From Paenibacillus aestuarii (lineage in GTDB: Bacteria > Bacillota > Bacilli > Paenibacillales > NBRC-103111), in the NCBI RefSeq assembly GCF_027789125.1, contig NZ_JAQFVF010000092.1, positions 209,866-273,865 of the forward strand: a stretch of DNA of 64,000 nt, read 5' to 3'. The translations under genes and the position numbers were made by a program. Every line of letters begins with the position of its first letter. Position 1 is the first letter of the stretch. Positions 33,279 to 41,767 of the stretch are shown piece after piece. Below the pieces are notes generated by a model. It was not told where the DNA came from, searched no databases, and saw nothing but the letters and a program-made list of their open reading frames with translations.

Positions 33279-34216
33279 CACTTCTCCTCCTTTTCCGACT
33301 CGTAGAACACCCAGTATTTGGAAGTGACAAAAATAATCGAAGTGGACGCCGCAATAATGATCAGCATGATCCAGGCAAGGCTGGAGGCATATCCCATTTG
33401 CAGCTGACTAAAAGCTCTTTCATATAAGTATAGCGCATACACATAAGTCGAATTCATAGGCCCACCCTGCGTAATGATCATGGCTGGCGTGAACATCTGG
33501 AATGCGCCGATGATCCCCATAACGATGTTGAAGTAAATGGTTGGTGAAAGCATGGGCAGCGTAATGTTAAAAAACTGGCGAATCTTCCCTGCGCCGTCTA
33601 CATTCGACGCTTCATACAAGTCTTGCGGAATCTGCTTAAGTCCGGCCAGGAAGATGACCATCGCCGAACCGAATTGCCACACAACGAGCAGCACCAATGT
33701 GCCCAGAGCGGTATTCGGATTGTTGATCCAGCCTGTCCCGTTAATACCGAACAGATCAAGCACTTGGTTGATGTAGCCTTCTTTGCCGAAAATATTTTTC
33801 CAAAGCAGCGAGACGGCGATGCTTCCGCCGATGAGGGACGGAAAGTAAATCGCTGTCCGGTATGCGGACATCCCACGAATACTTTTGGCGAGCAGCATGG
33901 CGATGAATAGCGCAGCGACCAGCCTTAAGGGCACTGAGCCTAACACATAAAGAAAAGTAACTTTGACGGATTGATAGAATCTGGTATCGACGGTGAAAAT
34001 TTTCTCGTAATTTCGCAGCCCAACCCAGCTCGCCTCTTCAAGGAGCGAATAGTCAGTAAACGAATAATAAAGCGATTGCACCATCGGATAAAGCGTTAAC
34101 AACAAGAATCCAATTAACCAAGGCGAAATAAATAAATGACCGGTAATAAAGGCATCCCAGCGCTTAAGCTTAGCCATGCGACGCTTGGATGTAGAGGTTG
34201 CAATCGTAGCTTCCAT
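33278..34216 (-). CDS. Carbohydrate ABC transporter permease, MalF type
   Basis: 312 residues from ATG 34216, which has GAGGTG six nt upstream; the earlier ATG at 34246 lacks an RBS and overlaps a TATAAT. Six helices after a basic N-terminus; EAA loop IPQDLYEASNVDGAGKIRQFFNITLPM. First gene of a five-gene operon (permease, permease, binding protein, isomerase, oxidoreductase). Confidence 0.92.
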   Translation of the reverse strand: MEATIATSTSKRRMAKLKRWDAFITGHLFISPWLIGFLLLTLYPMVQSLYYSFTDYSLLEEASWVGLRNYEKIFTVDTRFYQSVKVTFLYVLGSVPLRLVAALFIAMLLAKSIRGMSAYRTAIYFPSLIGGSIAVSLLWKNIFGKEGYINQVLDLFGINGTGWINNPNTALGTLVLLVVWQFGSAMVIFLAGLKQIPQDLYEASNVDGAGKIRQFFNITLPMLSPTIYFNIVMGIIGAFQMFTPAMIITQGGPMNSTYVYALYLYERAFSQLQMGYASSLAWIMLIIIAASTSIIFVTSKYWVFYESEKEEK

Positions 34217-34604
34217 CCTGTTCACCTCGTTGTGTTTTTCATTCATTATAAAAACAAAAGTGAGCCATTACTATAATAGTAGGCTCCAATTTCTTTCAAA
34301 TTCCTCAGAAAGTCGTGCAGTCCATATGACAAAACATCCGTACCAAACACTGCCTAGCTAAATTGAAAAATATAAAAAACCTCTATACGTTATCCGTCAA
34401 CGAGCGAACACGAATAGCAGCCAAGCCAGTCCATTAAGCACTCCTACATATCCAAAACCATCAGCATTGGCTTGGCTCCACACTTACCGTGTCCATTGGG
34501 TTTACATTTTTTGAAGTTTCAAGAAATGCTTATAGCTGGAATGACCTGCATGCGTTACAATGAGAGGGAAATCCGACTTCAGCACGAGGGAACCAGGTGA
34601 CACG
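34217..34604. other. 388-bp divergent intergenic region
   Basis: Promoters for the ABC operon (minus) and MFS gene (plus) should lie here. TATAAT for the minus operon overlaps 34247-34252. A 10-bp inverted repeat AGCCAAGCCA (34419-34428) and TGGCTTGGCT (34468-34477) with a 39-bp gap may be a regulator site or RNA fold. No gene seen. Confidence 0.5.
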
Positions 34605-36023
34605 ATGAACGTTGAGAACAAGTTTCTGCGCAACAATATCCGAAATAACCTATGGAACGGGATTGCTTGGTCCATTGGCTTTAACTTCGTCACCCCCTTC
34701 ATTGGCGTGCTGGCTGCGCAGCTCGGGGCGACCAATCGCGACTATGCGCTGCTGTCTTCCATACCGGCGCTGCTGACCATCCTCATCAATTTGCCGGCGA
34801 CGATGGTCATCGCCCGATTCCGCCATCAAAAAAGGATCATTGCCGGAACCATTCTGCTTTGCCGCTTTTTCTACTTTCTATTGATTTTTGTCCCGTATAT
34901 GCAAGTTTCTGCAATGACAGCACTTATCTTACTCGTTGGCTTGTACAACGCCACCAATTCCGTCATCGCCGTGGCTTGGCAAGCTATGATGGGCGAGATC
35001 ATCCCGACCCGCCACCGGAACCGGGTGTTTGCCCAGCGCAACATTTGGACCGGGATCAGTGGTATGATCGTCGCTTTTATCGCAGGATATGGAATCGACC
35101 GACTTCCTTATCCTTACGGCTATCAGATCGCGTTTTCGATCGGTTTTGCTTTCGCTTTGCTTGAAACGTGGTATTTTATGCGACTGCGCATTCCGAGCGA
35201 GGAGACAGCGAGCGCCATTGGGAGGCAGAGCGAGGGGGCACTAGATTCGGAGATAGTGGCACAAGAAGCGGTTGAGAGCAGTGGATTTGAAAGCGTCTCC
35301 GAGAGCGGCAGTGACGAAGGACAACGAGAACTGTTCCAATACACTAGCGATGAAAATGCTGCTGGCAACTTGTTCGAGAGCCATGTCCGTGAAAGCGTTT
35401 TACGCCGTTGGGTCACCCGCTTTAAACTAGACCTCGGCCGCAGCTACTATTTGTTTTGCGTAAGCGCGATTATCTACATATTTGCCTGGCAAGCCGCTTG
35501 GCCGATCTATACCAAAGTGAAAGTCGATACGCTCCTGGCGACGAATACGATGATGAGCATCGACACGATTGTTGGCGCCATCGGCTCACTCTTCGGTTTT
35601 CAATTGTGGGCGCGGATCGCCGATCACAAAGGCACCGGGTGGACGGTTTTCGCCTCTGCACTCATGCTGGCGCTCACTCCCTATTTTTGGATCTACGCCC
35701 CCAATATGACGTGGGTGTATGTGTATGATTTGATCGGAGGCGTTGCCACCGCAGGCTTTCAGCAGTCCGCCTTCAACCGTCTCCTGGAACTTGTTCCCGA
35801 GGACGGGCGCCAGCGGGCGATTGCGATCTATACCACGCTTTCGCAGGTATCCGCTATCTTCGCACCTATCATCGGCATGATGATCTACACTGCCGTACCT
35901 TATGAGATGTGCATGTTCATCATGGGCACCGTTCGGGTCGTAGGCTCCCTGTGCTTCCTGCTGATTTTATCTTCCATGCTGATGAAAATGTCAAAGCCGA
36001 GACGGCGCACGCTGGGCCGCTAG
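34605..36023 (+). CDS. MFS transporter with large acidic central loop
   Basis: 472 residues from ATG 34605 (AGGTG seven nt upstream). Twelve predicted helices. The loop between helices 6 and 7 (about 205-270) is unusually long, rich in Glu/Ser and opposite in charge to the usual basic loop; it contains SVSESGSDEGQREL. N-terminus NVENKFLRNNIRNNLWNGI. Resembles a group of Bacilli MFS proteins annotated only as transporters. Monocistronic. Substrate unknown. Confidence 0.85.
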   Translation: MNVENKFLRNNIRNNLWNGIAWSIGFNFVTPFIGVLAAQLGATNRDYALLSSIPALLTILINLPATMVIARFRHQKRIIAGTILLCRFFYFLLIFVPYMQVSAMTALILLVGLYNATNSVIAVAWQAMMGEIIPTRHRNRVFAQRNIWTGISGMIVAFIAGYGIDRLPYPYGYQIAFSIGFAFALLETWYFMRLRIPSEETASAIGRQSEGALDSEIVAQEAVESSGFESVSESGSDEGQRELFQYTSDENAAGNLFESHVRESVLRRWVTRFKLDLGRSYYLFCVSAIIYIFAWQAAWPIYTKVKVDTLLATNTMMSIDTIVGAIGSLFGFQLWARIADHKGTGWTVFASALMLALTPYFWIYAPNMTWVYVYDLIGGVATAGFQQSAFNRLLELVPEDGRQRAIAIYTTLSQVSAIFAPIIGMMIYTAVPYEMCMFIMGTVRVVGSLCFLLILSSMLMKMSKPRRRTLGR

Positions 36024-36047
36024 AGCGGGAAGGCCGCTTGAAAGACG

Positions 36048-36085
36048 CCTCTCGAGTGCGCTGTAGCAGCGCTTGAGAGGCAAAG
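36048..36085 (+). repeat. Strong hairpin after the MFS gene
   Basis: GCCTCTCgAGtGCGCTG / CAGCGCtTGAGAGGC forms a 15-bp, nearly perfect GC-rich stem 26 bp after the stop. There is no T-run, so it is not a standard terminator. An outer CTAGAGCGG / CCGTTCTAG pair may extend it. Confidence 0.55.
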
Positions 36086-36264
36086 CCGCTTTGGAGGTGC
36101 CGTTCTAGCGCTGGGCCGCCAAGTCCGCTGAGCAACTAACTTTTGCAGCCTCTTTCTGTGGTATGTACAAGAGCAATTGAAACACTGCTAGCCTGTGAAC
36201 ATGTACCTGCAGCGCCGGCTGATTCGTTCTCCATCGTCGACTCGCTCACCGTCTATATGTCAAA

Positions 36265-36293
36265 TAAAAAGGCGACCCTCTACGAAGGTCACC
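36265..36293 (-). terminator. Terminator of the rpiB-like gene
   Basis: GGTGACC / GGTCGCC stem followed by TTTTTATTTG on the minus strand, 11 bp after the stop. Confidence 0.75.
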
Positions 36294-36303
36294 TGCTGCT
36301 GCC

Positions 36304-36774
36304 TTATTTTTCGCCCATCAGTTCCTTCGCTGTCTCCAGCTCCAGGAGGCGAAGCTTTCCGACGCGCCGCCGGAAATGTTCTTCCGTACTGAATTCTGCC
36401 TGCACAAAGGCACGTATCAAATCCTCTGCCAGCCACGGACCGATGATTTGTGCGCCGATGCACATGATGTTCACATCATCATGCTCCACGCATTGGTGCG
36501 CAGAGTGAATGTCGTGGCAGACCGCGGCGCGAATGCCGGGAATTTTGTTAGCGGCTATAGCCGCTCCAACGCCGGTGCCGCACACCATAATTCCCCGCTG
36601 GAAACCGCCCCGCCGGACGGCGTCGCACACTTTTCTCGCAACATCGGGAAAGTCTACCGGCTCTGTCGAGTAACAACCAAAATCGGTGACCTCCACACCC
36701 AGATCTTCAAAAACCAGCCGCAAAGCGACTTTCATTTCATACCCGCAGTGATCGCTGCCAATAGCAATTTTCAT
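36304..36774 (-). CDS. rpiB: RpiB/LacA/LacB family sugar-phosphate isomerase
   Basis: 156 residues from ATG 36774 (GAGGTG seven nt upstream). Family motifs: IGSDHCGYEMK (Asp-His), DFGCYSTEPVDFPD, the active-site Cys in MVCGTGVGAAIAANK, and HDIHSAHQCVEHDDVNIMCIG. Catalyses aldose-ketose phosphate isomerisation; RpiB converts ribose-5-P and ribulose-5-P, while LacA/LacB act on galactose-6-P. Single-subunit length and sequence cannot distinguish a specialised substrate here. Isolated from sugar operons. Confidence 0.88.
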   Translation of the reverse strand: MKIAIGSDHCGYEMKVALRLVFEDLGVEVTDFGCYSTEPVDFPDVARKVCDAVRRGGFQRGIMVCGTGVGAAIAANKIPGIRAAVCHDIHSAHQCVEHDDVNIMCIGAQIIGPWLAEDLIRAFVQAEFSTEEHFRRRVGKLRLLELETAKELMGEK

Positions 36775-36785
36775 AGCGCTGCACC

Positions 36786-36932
36786 TCATCTTTCCCTCAT
36801 TGTTTCTCTCAATTTAGCGTCGTTCGGCATTATCGATGGCGTTAAAACAACTTGCCACAGCTTGGTACAAGCCGTATCCGTCAAACAGTTATCACTCGTT
36901 ATTTCCTGGGAAATTACGACAATAACTTTCAT
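36786..36932 (-). CDS. Possible small protein upstream of rpiB (48 aa, doubtful)
   Basis: Starts MKVIVVISQEITSDN with AGAAGGA just before the ATG (short spacing); stops 11 bp before the rpiB start. No recognised motif. Could be chance; kept because of RBS and spacing. Confidence 0.25.
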   Translation of the reverse strand: MKVIVVISQEITSDNCLTDTACTKLWQVVLTPSIMPNDAKLRETMRER

Positions 36933-37140
36933 ATTCCTTCTCATCTTCTCGCCGAAAATGATATTGAAATCTCCCACACGAGCGATCCCCTAGCCATTCA
37001 AATCAGCCAACATTAGCAGCATTCCCTCAGCGCAAACGCTTCCATTTGCTGGAGCCAGGAAACCGCTTTCCTCATCCCTAATAAATATGTTCAAACCCCT
37101 CCCGCCATTCACAAAAGTCTCGCCTCATCCGGCCAGCCCG
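36933..37140 (-). other. Intergenic region between rpiB side and MFS terminator
   Basis: I see no gene or clear regulatory motif in this stretch. Confidence 0.5.
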
Positions 37141-37178
37141 AAAAAAAAGCCACCCCGCTCCGAATGAAGGGGATGGCT
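37141..37178 (-). terminator. Terminator of the monooxygenase-MFS operon
   Basis: AGCCATCCCC / GGGGTGGCT stem and T8 on the minus strand, six bp after the MFS stop codon. Confidence 0.88.
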
Positions 37179-37183
37179 GAACC

Positions 37184-38383
37184 TCATTGTACATTTGCTT
37201 TTCGCTCAGTAACATAGCTAATGACTAGAAGCACGAAGCCGAGTGCGGTCAGCACTGCTCCGAGCCATGGCAAAGTTCCAAGCCCGATATGGGTAATCGT
37301 CCAACCGCCTAGGAAAGCGCCGCCTGCGTTGCCCAAATTCAATGCCGAGTGCGTGGACGTCGCCGCCAGCTCAGGCGCTTCTTTGGCTAAATTCATGATC
37401 CGCAGCTGCAAGCCAGGCAAAATGCCAAAAGCCGCCACGCCCCAAATGAAAACGGTAATCACCGCACCTGCCGGGACCTGGTCTGTGACAGCAAATACAG
37501 CCAAAATCAAGGCCAGTGCCGCAAAATTGCACAGCAGAGACGGCATTAGCTTCCAATCTGCCAGTTTTCCGCCGAGGATATTCCCAAGTGTAACACCGAA
37601 ACCGAATAAAATTAAAATCCAGGTCACGCTGCTCTCCGAAAATCCGGTAATCTGGATCAAGATAGGCGCAATATAAGTAAATACGGCAAATAAACTACTG
37701 CACCCCAAAGCGCCAATCAGCAATACAAAAAGCAGTTTCGGCTGCGCCAGCGCCCGTACTTGCTGCACCAGACTGGTTGCGTTTTTTTGCTCGATGCGCG
37801 GAATTAATAAGATGATGCCTATAAGTGAAAAAATACCCATGATCACGACGGCTCCAAACGATGCGCGCCAGCCTAGGTGCTGGCCGATAAAGGTGCCCAG
37901 CGGTACACCGATAATATTGGCGATGGTCAGCCCCGCCATCATGACAGAAACCGCCCCAGCCCGCCGGTCGGGATGCACGAGATTCGCGGCTATCACCGAG
38001 CCGACGCCGAAAAACGTGCCGTGCGCCAGCGCCGTTATCAGACGCGCAATCATCACCGTGCTGTAATTAGGCGCGAAGACAGCCAGCAAATTGCCGAGAA
38101 TAAAAATCAGCATCAGCAGGATAAGCAATCTTTTTTGCGGCAGACGATGCGTCAGCATCGCTAAGATCGGTGCGCCGAATGCGACGCCCAGCGCGTAGCT
38201 GGTAATTAATTGTCCGGCTTGAGAAATACTGACATGGAGATCTGTAGCCACATTTGGCAGGATGCCCATAATGACAAATTCGGTCATGCCGATGGCGAAG
38301 GCGCCGGCCGTTAGGGAAAACAGGGAAACCGGAAGCCGCTCTTTTGGAACAGCCCCCGCCTGCAAAACTTGCGTAGGATTCAT
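37184..38383 (-). CDS. MFS efflux transporter, DHA1 (AraJ-like) family
   Basis: 399 residues, 12 helices. Motifs: FAIGMTEFVIMGILPNVA in helix 1, an A-motif variant (LTHRLPQKRLL), ARLITALAHGTFFGVGSVIA in helix 4 and GVPLGTFIGQHLGWRASF. These are hallmarks of the AraJ/YdhP-type drug or sugar efflux proteins. Weak RBS (TTGGAA) and only six bp after the monooxygenase stop, so translation is probably coupled. Substrate unknown; the neighbour suggests export of an organic aldehyde, drug or oxidised product. Confidence 0.9.
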   Translation of the reverse strand: MNPTQVLQAGAVPKERLPVSLFSLTAGAFAIGMTEFVIMGILPNVATDLHVSISQAGQLITSYALGVAFGAPILAMLTHRLPQKRLLILLMLIFILGNLLAVFAPNYSTVMIARLITALAHGTFFGVGSVIAANLVHPDRRAGAVSVMMAGLTIANIIGVPLGTFIGQHLGWRASFGAVVIMGIFSLIGIILLIPRIEQKNATSLVQQVRALAQPKLLFVLLIGALGCSSLFAVFTYIAPILIQITGFSESSVTWILILFGFGVTLGNILGGKLADWKLMPSLLCNFAALALILAVFAVTDQVPAGAVITVFIWGVAAFGILPGLQLRIMNLAKEAPELAATSTHSALNLGNAGGAFLGGWTITHIGLGTLPWLGAVLTALGFVLLVISYVTERKANVQ

Positions 38384-38389
38384 GGTGAT

Positions 38390-39424
38390 TTATTCCAACC
38401 TTTCTTTTATCGCCTCTGCGGTAAGCTCATACGACCGAAGCCGCGCCTGATGATCAAATATGGAAGAAGCGATGATCCATTCGTCGGCATTGGTTTGCTC
38501 CTGCAGTTGGCTGAGCCGCTCGCGCACGGTTTGCTTGCTGCCGATGATGGAGAAGCTTAGCTGCCTAAGCACGTACGCTTTCTCCTGCTCCGTCCACAGT
38601 TCATCCATGTTGTCGACAGGCGGATTCATCATCCCGGTGCGTCCGCGGATAATGTTCAGAAACTGCTGCTGTTGCGACGTCGCCAGCCGCTGCGCCTCGG
38701 CATCCGTGTCGGCGGCGATGATGTTGACGCCGATCATCACGTAAGGTGCAGCGAGCGCATCGGACGGGCGGAACTGCCCGCGGTACAGCTGCAGCGCAGG
38801 CAATAAATAGTCCGGAGCGAAATGGCTGGCAAAAGCGAACGGCAGCCCGAGCTGGCCGGCCAACTCCGCACTGAAACCGCTCGAGCCGAGCAGCCAGATC
38901 GGAATGTTCAATCCTTCGCCGGGAACAGCGCGCACTCCAGGCACGCCGGTACCCAGCTCAGGGCTGAAGTAGCCGCGCAGCTCGCTCAGCAGCTCGGGAA
39001 AATCATGGCCGTCCCGGCCCAAGCCGCGGCGCAGCGCCCGAGCGGTCAGCTGGTCGGAGCCCGGCGCGCGCCCCAAGCCGAGATCGATCCGGCCTGGGTA
39101 CATCGACTCCAGCGTGCCGAACTGTTCGGCAATGACCAGCGGCGCATGGTTCGGCAGCATGATGCCGCCGGATCCGACGCGGATCTTCTTCGTGCCGCCG
39201 GCCACATAACCGATCACCACCGAGGTCGCCGAGCTGGCAATCCCGGGCATGTTGTGGTGCTCGGCCAGCCAGAAGCGGTGGTAGCCCCACTGCTCCGCAT
39301 GCTGCGCCAAATCAAGCGAGCGGTGAAACGACTCCCTCGCCGTTCCGCCCACAATAATTGGCGCCAAATCTAGTATCGAAAGGGGGACTTCAGCGATCCC
39401 TTTCGTTGGTTTTTGTTGTTCCAT
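38390..39424 (-). CDS. LLM-class flavin-dependent monooxygenase (luciferase-like)
   Basis: 344 residues. TIM-barrel luciferase fold: LSILDLAPIIVGG near the N-terminus, WGYHRFWLAEHHNMPGIAS, RVGSGGIMLPNHAPLVIAEQFGTLESMYPGRIDLGLGRAPG, and SGFSAELAGQLGLPFAFASHF. FMN-binding residues typical of the YvbT/YhbW group are visible (WLAEHHN, GSGGIMLPNH). Requires a flavin reductase encoded elsewhere. AGGAGGAG before ATG. First gene of a two-gene operon with the MFS exporter. The promoter carries a palindrome typical of HxlR-family sites. Confidence 0.92.
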   Translation of the reverse strand: MEQQKPTKGIAEVPLSILDLAPIIVGGTARESFHRSLDLAQHAEQWGYHRFWLAEHHNMPGIASSATSVVIGYVAGGTKKIRVGSGGIMLPNHAPLVIAEQFGTLESMYPGRIDLGLGRAPGSDQLTARALRRGLGRDGHDFPELLSELRGYFSPELGTGVPGVRAVPGEGLNIPIWLLGSSGFSAELAGQLGLPFAFASHFAPDYLLPALQLYRGQFRPSDALAAPYVMIGVNIIAADTDAEAQRLATSQQQQFLNIIRGRTGMMNPPVDNMDELWTEQEKAYVLRQLSFSIIGSKQTVRERLSQLQEQTNADEWIIASSIFDHQARLRSYELTAEAIKERLE

Positions 39425-39478
39425 AGCGTCGTTCTCCTCCTATCAAGCAGTTGAGCTGCTTTTTATATCTATCCGTCT

Positions 39479-39527
39479 ATCATAGACTTATTTGCCGCAG
39501 TTACAAGTACTTACTTCAAGGTAAGTA
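39479..39527 (-). promoter_or_regulatory. Monooxygenase operon promoter with HxlR-like operator
   Basis: TATGAT (39479-39484), 16-bp spacer, TTGTAA (39501-39506), immediately preceded by the palindrome TACTTAC-TTCAAG-GTAAGTA (39508-39527). TACTTAC/GTAAGTA arms are like operators of HxlR/YodB-type redox or electrophile regulators in Bacilli. No such regulator gene is in the window. Confidence 0.5.
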
Positions 39528-39692
39528 GTATCGCCACCGCCAATCACCTACAGTCCGACTTTGCCGAATTGCACGGGAATTTCAAGCACTCACTCCCGCA
39601 ATCGGACCCCAACACATTTCCGCCGCAAGCAGTCTCCTGCAAGTGGGTTATTTCGGACTATTGCTAGTATTCGCCTCTTCGCCAACCAGCAT

Positions 39693-39744
39693 CAAAAAAA
39701 ACAGCGGCCTAGCGCTGTGCCGATCCGCACAACGCATGCCGCTG
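39693..39744 (-). terminator. Terminator of the mtl-ptsI-ptsH operon
   Basis: CAGCGGC / GCCGCTG outer stem with inner TGTGC / GCACA pairing, followed by T8 on the minus strand, six bp after the HPr gene. Confidence 0.75.
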
Positions 39745-39750
39745 GTTCTA

Positions 39751-40014
39751 TTATTCTTCGAAAATTTTCGTCAGCAGTTCGCCCAGCTCTTTCAGAGCCT
39801 GTTCTTCCTGCTCGCCGTCCACTTCCAGCAAAACTTCCTCATTTTGCTGAATGCCCAGCGTCAGCATGCTGAGCGAGCTTTTGCCGTTTACTTTTTTGCC
39901 GCCCTTGGTCACATTGACCTTGCACGGAAAAGCGCTGGCTGCTTGAACGAACACCTTGGTCGGGCGCGCGTGGAAGCCGGATGGATTCAGTACTGTAAAC
40001 GTTTGGGAAATCAT
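39751..40014 (-). CDS. ptsH: HPr phosphocarrier protein of the PTS
   Basis: 87 residues from ATG 40014 (AAGGAG eight nt upstream, inside the ptsI tail). Active-site His in GFHARPTK (about residue 15) and regulatory Ser46 region GKKVNGKSSLSMLTLGI are both present, so it can carry phosphate from enzyme I to EIIA proteins and be phosphorylated by HPr kinase. It could be a dedicated mannitol HPr or the main ptsH; the window does not show which. One base separates it from ptsI. Confidence 0.93.
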   Translation of the reverse strand: MISQTFTVLNPSGFHARPTKVFVQAASAFPCKVNVTKGGKKVNGKSSLSMLTLGIQQNEEVLLEVDGEQEEQALKELGELLTKIFEE

Positions 40015-40015
40015 A

Positions 40016-41749
40016 TTACTCACTCCTTGTCTTTTCTTTAACGAATGTATGAATGCTCTCTTGGGTGCTCATCGACAAGATTTGATCCGTGTGTGCCGCC
40101 CATTCTTCGCGGGACAAGCCTTTTATTAAGGCGCGGGCTGGCAAAATCGAGCTGGCGCTCATGCTAAACTCATGCAGTCCCAGGCCGAGCAAAATCGGAA
40201 TGGCGGTTTCATCGCCAGCCATTTCGCCGCACATGCCGACCCATTTGCCTTCTTGCTTGGCAGCTTGGATAACCATACGGATCAGGCGCAAAATCGATGG
40301 ATGGCAAGGCTGATATAAATAAGCCACATTCTCATTCATGCGGTCCGCTGCCATCGTATATTGGATCAAATCATTCGTACCGATGCTGAAGAAGTCGACC
40401 TCTTTGGCCAGTGAATCAGCAGCCAGCGCAGCAGCCGGAATTTCGATCATAATGCCGACCTCAATCGTATCGGACACTTGAATGCCTTCTTGAACAAGCC
40501 TTTCCTTTTCTTCCTGAAAGAGAGCTTTTGCTTTGCGCAGCTCATCCGCCACGGCAATCATCGGAAACATAATTTTCAAATTGCCATACGCACTTGCACG
40601 GAGCAATGCTCGTAGTTGTGTACGGAACAATTCCGGGCGATCCAGACATAAGCGGACAGCACGCAGGCCGAGGAACGGATTGCTTTCCGCCGGGAGCTTC
40701 ATGTAAGGCAGCTCCTTATCCCCGCCGATGTCGAGCGTACGGATGACGACCGGCTTATTGTTCATGCGCTCCAGCACGTGCTTATACACCTGGAACTGCT
40801 CTTCCTCGCTCGGCAGGGCACTGCGGCCCATGTAGAGGAACTCGGTGCGGAACAGCCCGATGCCTTCGGCTCCGTTCGCCAGCACCTTCTGCAAGTCTTC
40901 GACACTGCCGATATTGGCCGCCAGCTCGACATGGTGCCCGTCGCGGGATACCGTCGGCTGATCGATCAGCTTGCGCAGCTCGTTTCTGCGGGCGTCATAC
41001 GCCGCTTTGCTGGCTTGGAACACTCCCAGCTCAGCATTCGACGGGTCGACGAGTACCAGACCTGAGACTGCATCCATGATGACCATCGTTCCCGTTTCAA
41101 TGTCAGCAGCAGCCGCACCGGCGCCGACAATCGCCGGAATCTCCAGCGAGCGAGCCATAATCGCCGAATGGGAAGTACGGCTGCCGATTTCCGTAACGAA
41201 GCCGAGCACATAATCAAGGTTGAGCTGCGCGGTATCCGATGGCGTCAAATCTTCCGCGATCAGGATGCAAGGCTCATTAATGGCCGACACAGCCGCATAG
41301 GAGACGCCACGTAGCTTGCTCATCAAGCGGCCGGAGACATCGCGCACGTCAGCGGCGCGCTCGCGCAGCAGCTCATTGTCCATCGAGAGCAGCATGTCGA
41401 TGAAACCGCCTGCCACTTCATGCAGCGCGTACTCTGCATTCGTGCTCTCATTTTCGATATTTTCAATAATCGCATCGATTAAGTCCGGATCTTCCAGCAA
41501 CAGCAAATGAGCTTCGAAAATTTCCGCTTTCGCTGCACCCATTTTTTGTTCCGTCATCTCTCTAATCGCGTCCAGCTCTAGCTTCGCCGCTTCAACCGCT
41601 TGGCGAAAACGAGCCGTTTCTGCGGCGGCATTCTCTATTTTACCTGGCGTCGGCACGAAGGTATCGTGCTGCAGCCGATAGGCTTTGGCGATGGCGATCC
41701 CAGGTGAAGCCGCAATGCCAGTCATACGTTTTGTCATCATTTTAGACAT
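40016..41749 (-). CDS. ptsI: PTS enzyme I, phosphoenolpyruvate-protein phosphotransferase
   Basis: 577 residues, normal length. N-terminal GIAASPGIAIAKAY; HPr-binding helices; phospho-His in GSRTSHSAIMARSLEIPAI (His about 190); PEP-binding barrel with RTEFLYMGR, GGDKELPY, MIEIPAAAL, SIGTNDLIQYTMAADR and the active Cys in VGMCGEMAGD. Accepts phosphate from PEP and passes it to HPr. Starts 18 bp after mtlD (RBS GAGAGGAG), in the mannitol operon. Confidence 0.95.
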   Translation of the reverse strand: MSKMMTKRMTGIAASPGIAIAKAYRLQHDTFVPTPGKIENAAAETARFRQAVEAAKLELDAIREMTEQKMGAAKAEIFEAHLLLLEDPDLIDAIIENIENESTNAEYALHEVAGGFIDMLLSMDNELLRERAADVRDVSGRLMSKLRGVSYAAVSAINEPCILIAEDLTPSDTAQLNLDYVLGFVTEIGSRTSHSAIMARSLEIPAIVGAGAAAADIETGTMVIMDAVSGLVLVDPSNAELGVFQASKAAYDARRNELRKLIDQPTVSRDGHHVELAANIGSVEDLQKVLANGAEGIGLFRTEFLYMGRSALPSEEEQFQVYKHVLERMNNKPVVIRTLDIGGDKELPYMKLPAESNPFLGLRAVRLCLDRPELFRTQLRALLRASAYGNLKIMFPMIAVADELRKAKALFQEEKERLVQEGIQVSDTIEVGIMIEIPAAALAADSLAKEVDFFSIGTNDLIQYTMAADRMNENVAYLYQPCHPSILRLIRMVIQAAKQEGKWVGMCGEMAGDETAIPILLGLGLHEFSMSASSILPARALIKGLSREEWAAHTDQILSMSTQESIHTFVKEKTRSE

Positions 41750-41767
41750 TATCGCTCCTCTCCTTCC

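Noticed and set aside
34419..34477. 10-bp inverted repeat with 39-bp gap as a possible riboswitch or attachment site
   Set aside because: No conserved aptamer sequence, no integrase or target repeat; left only as a note in the intergenic entry.
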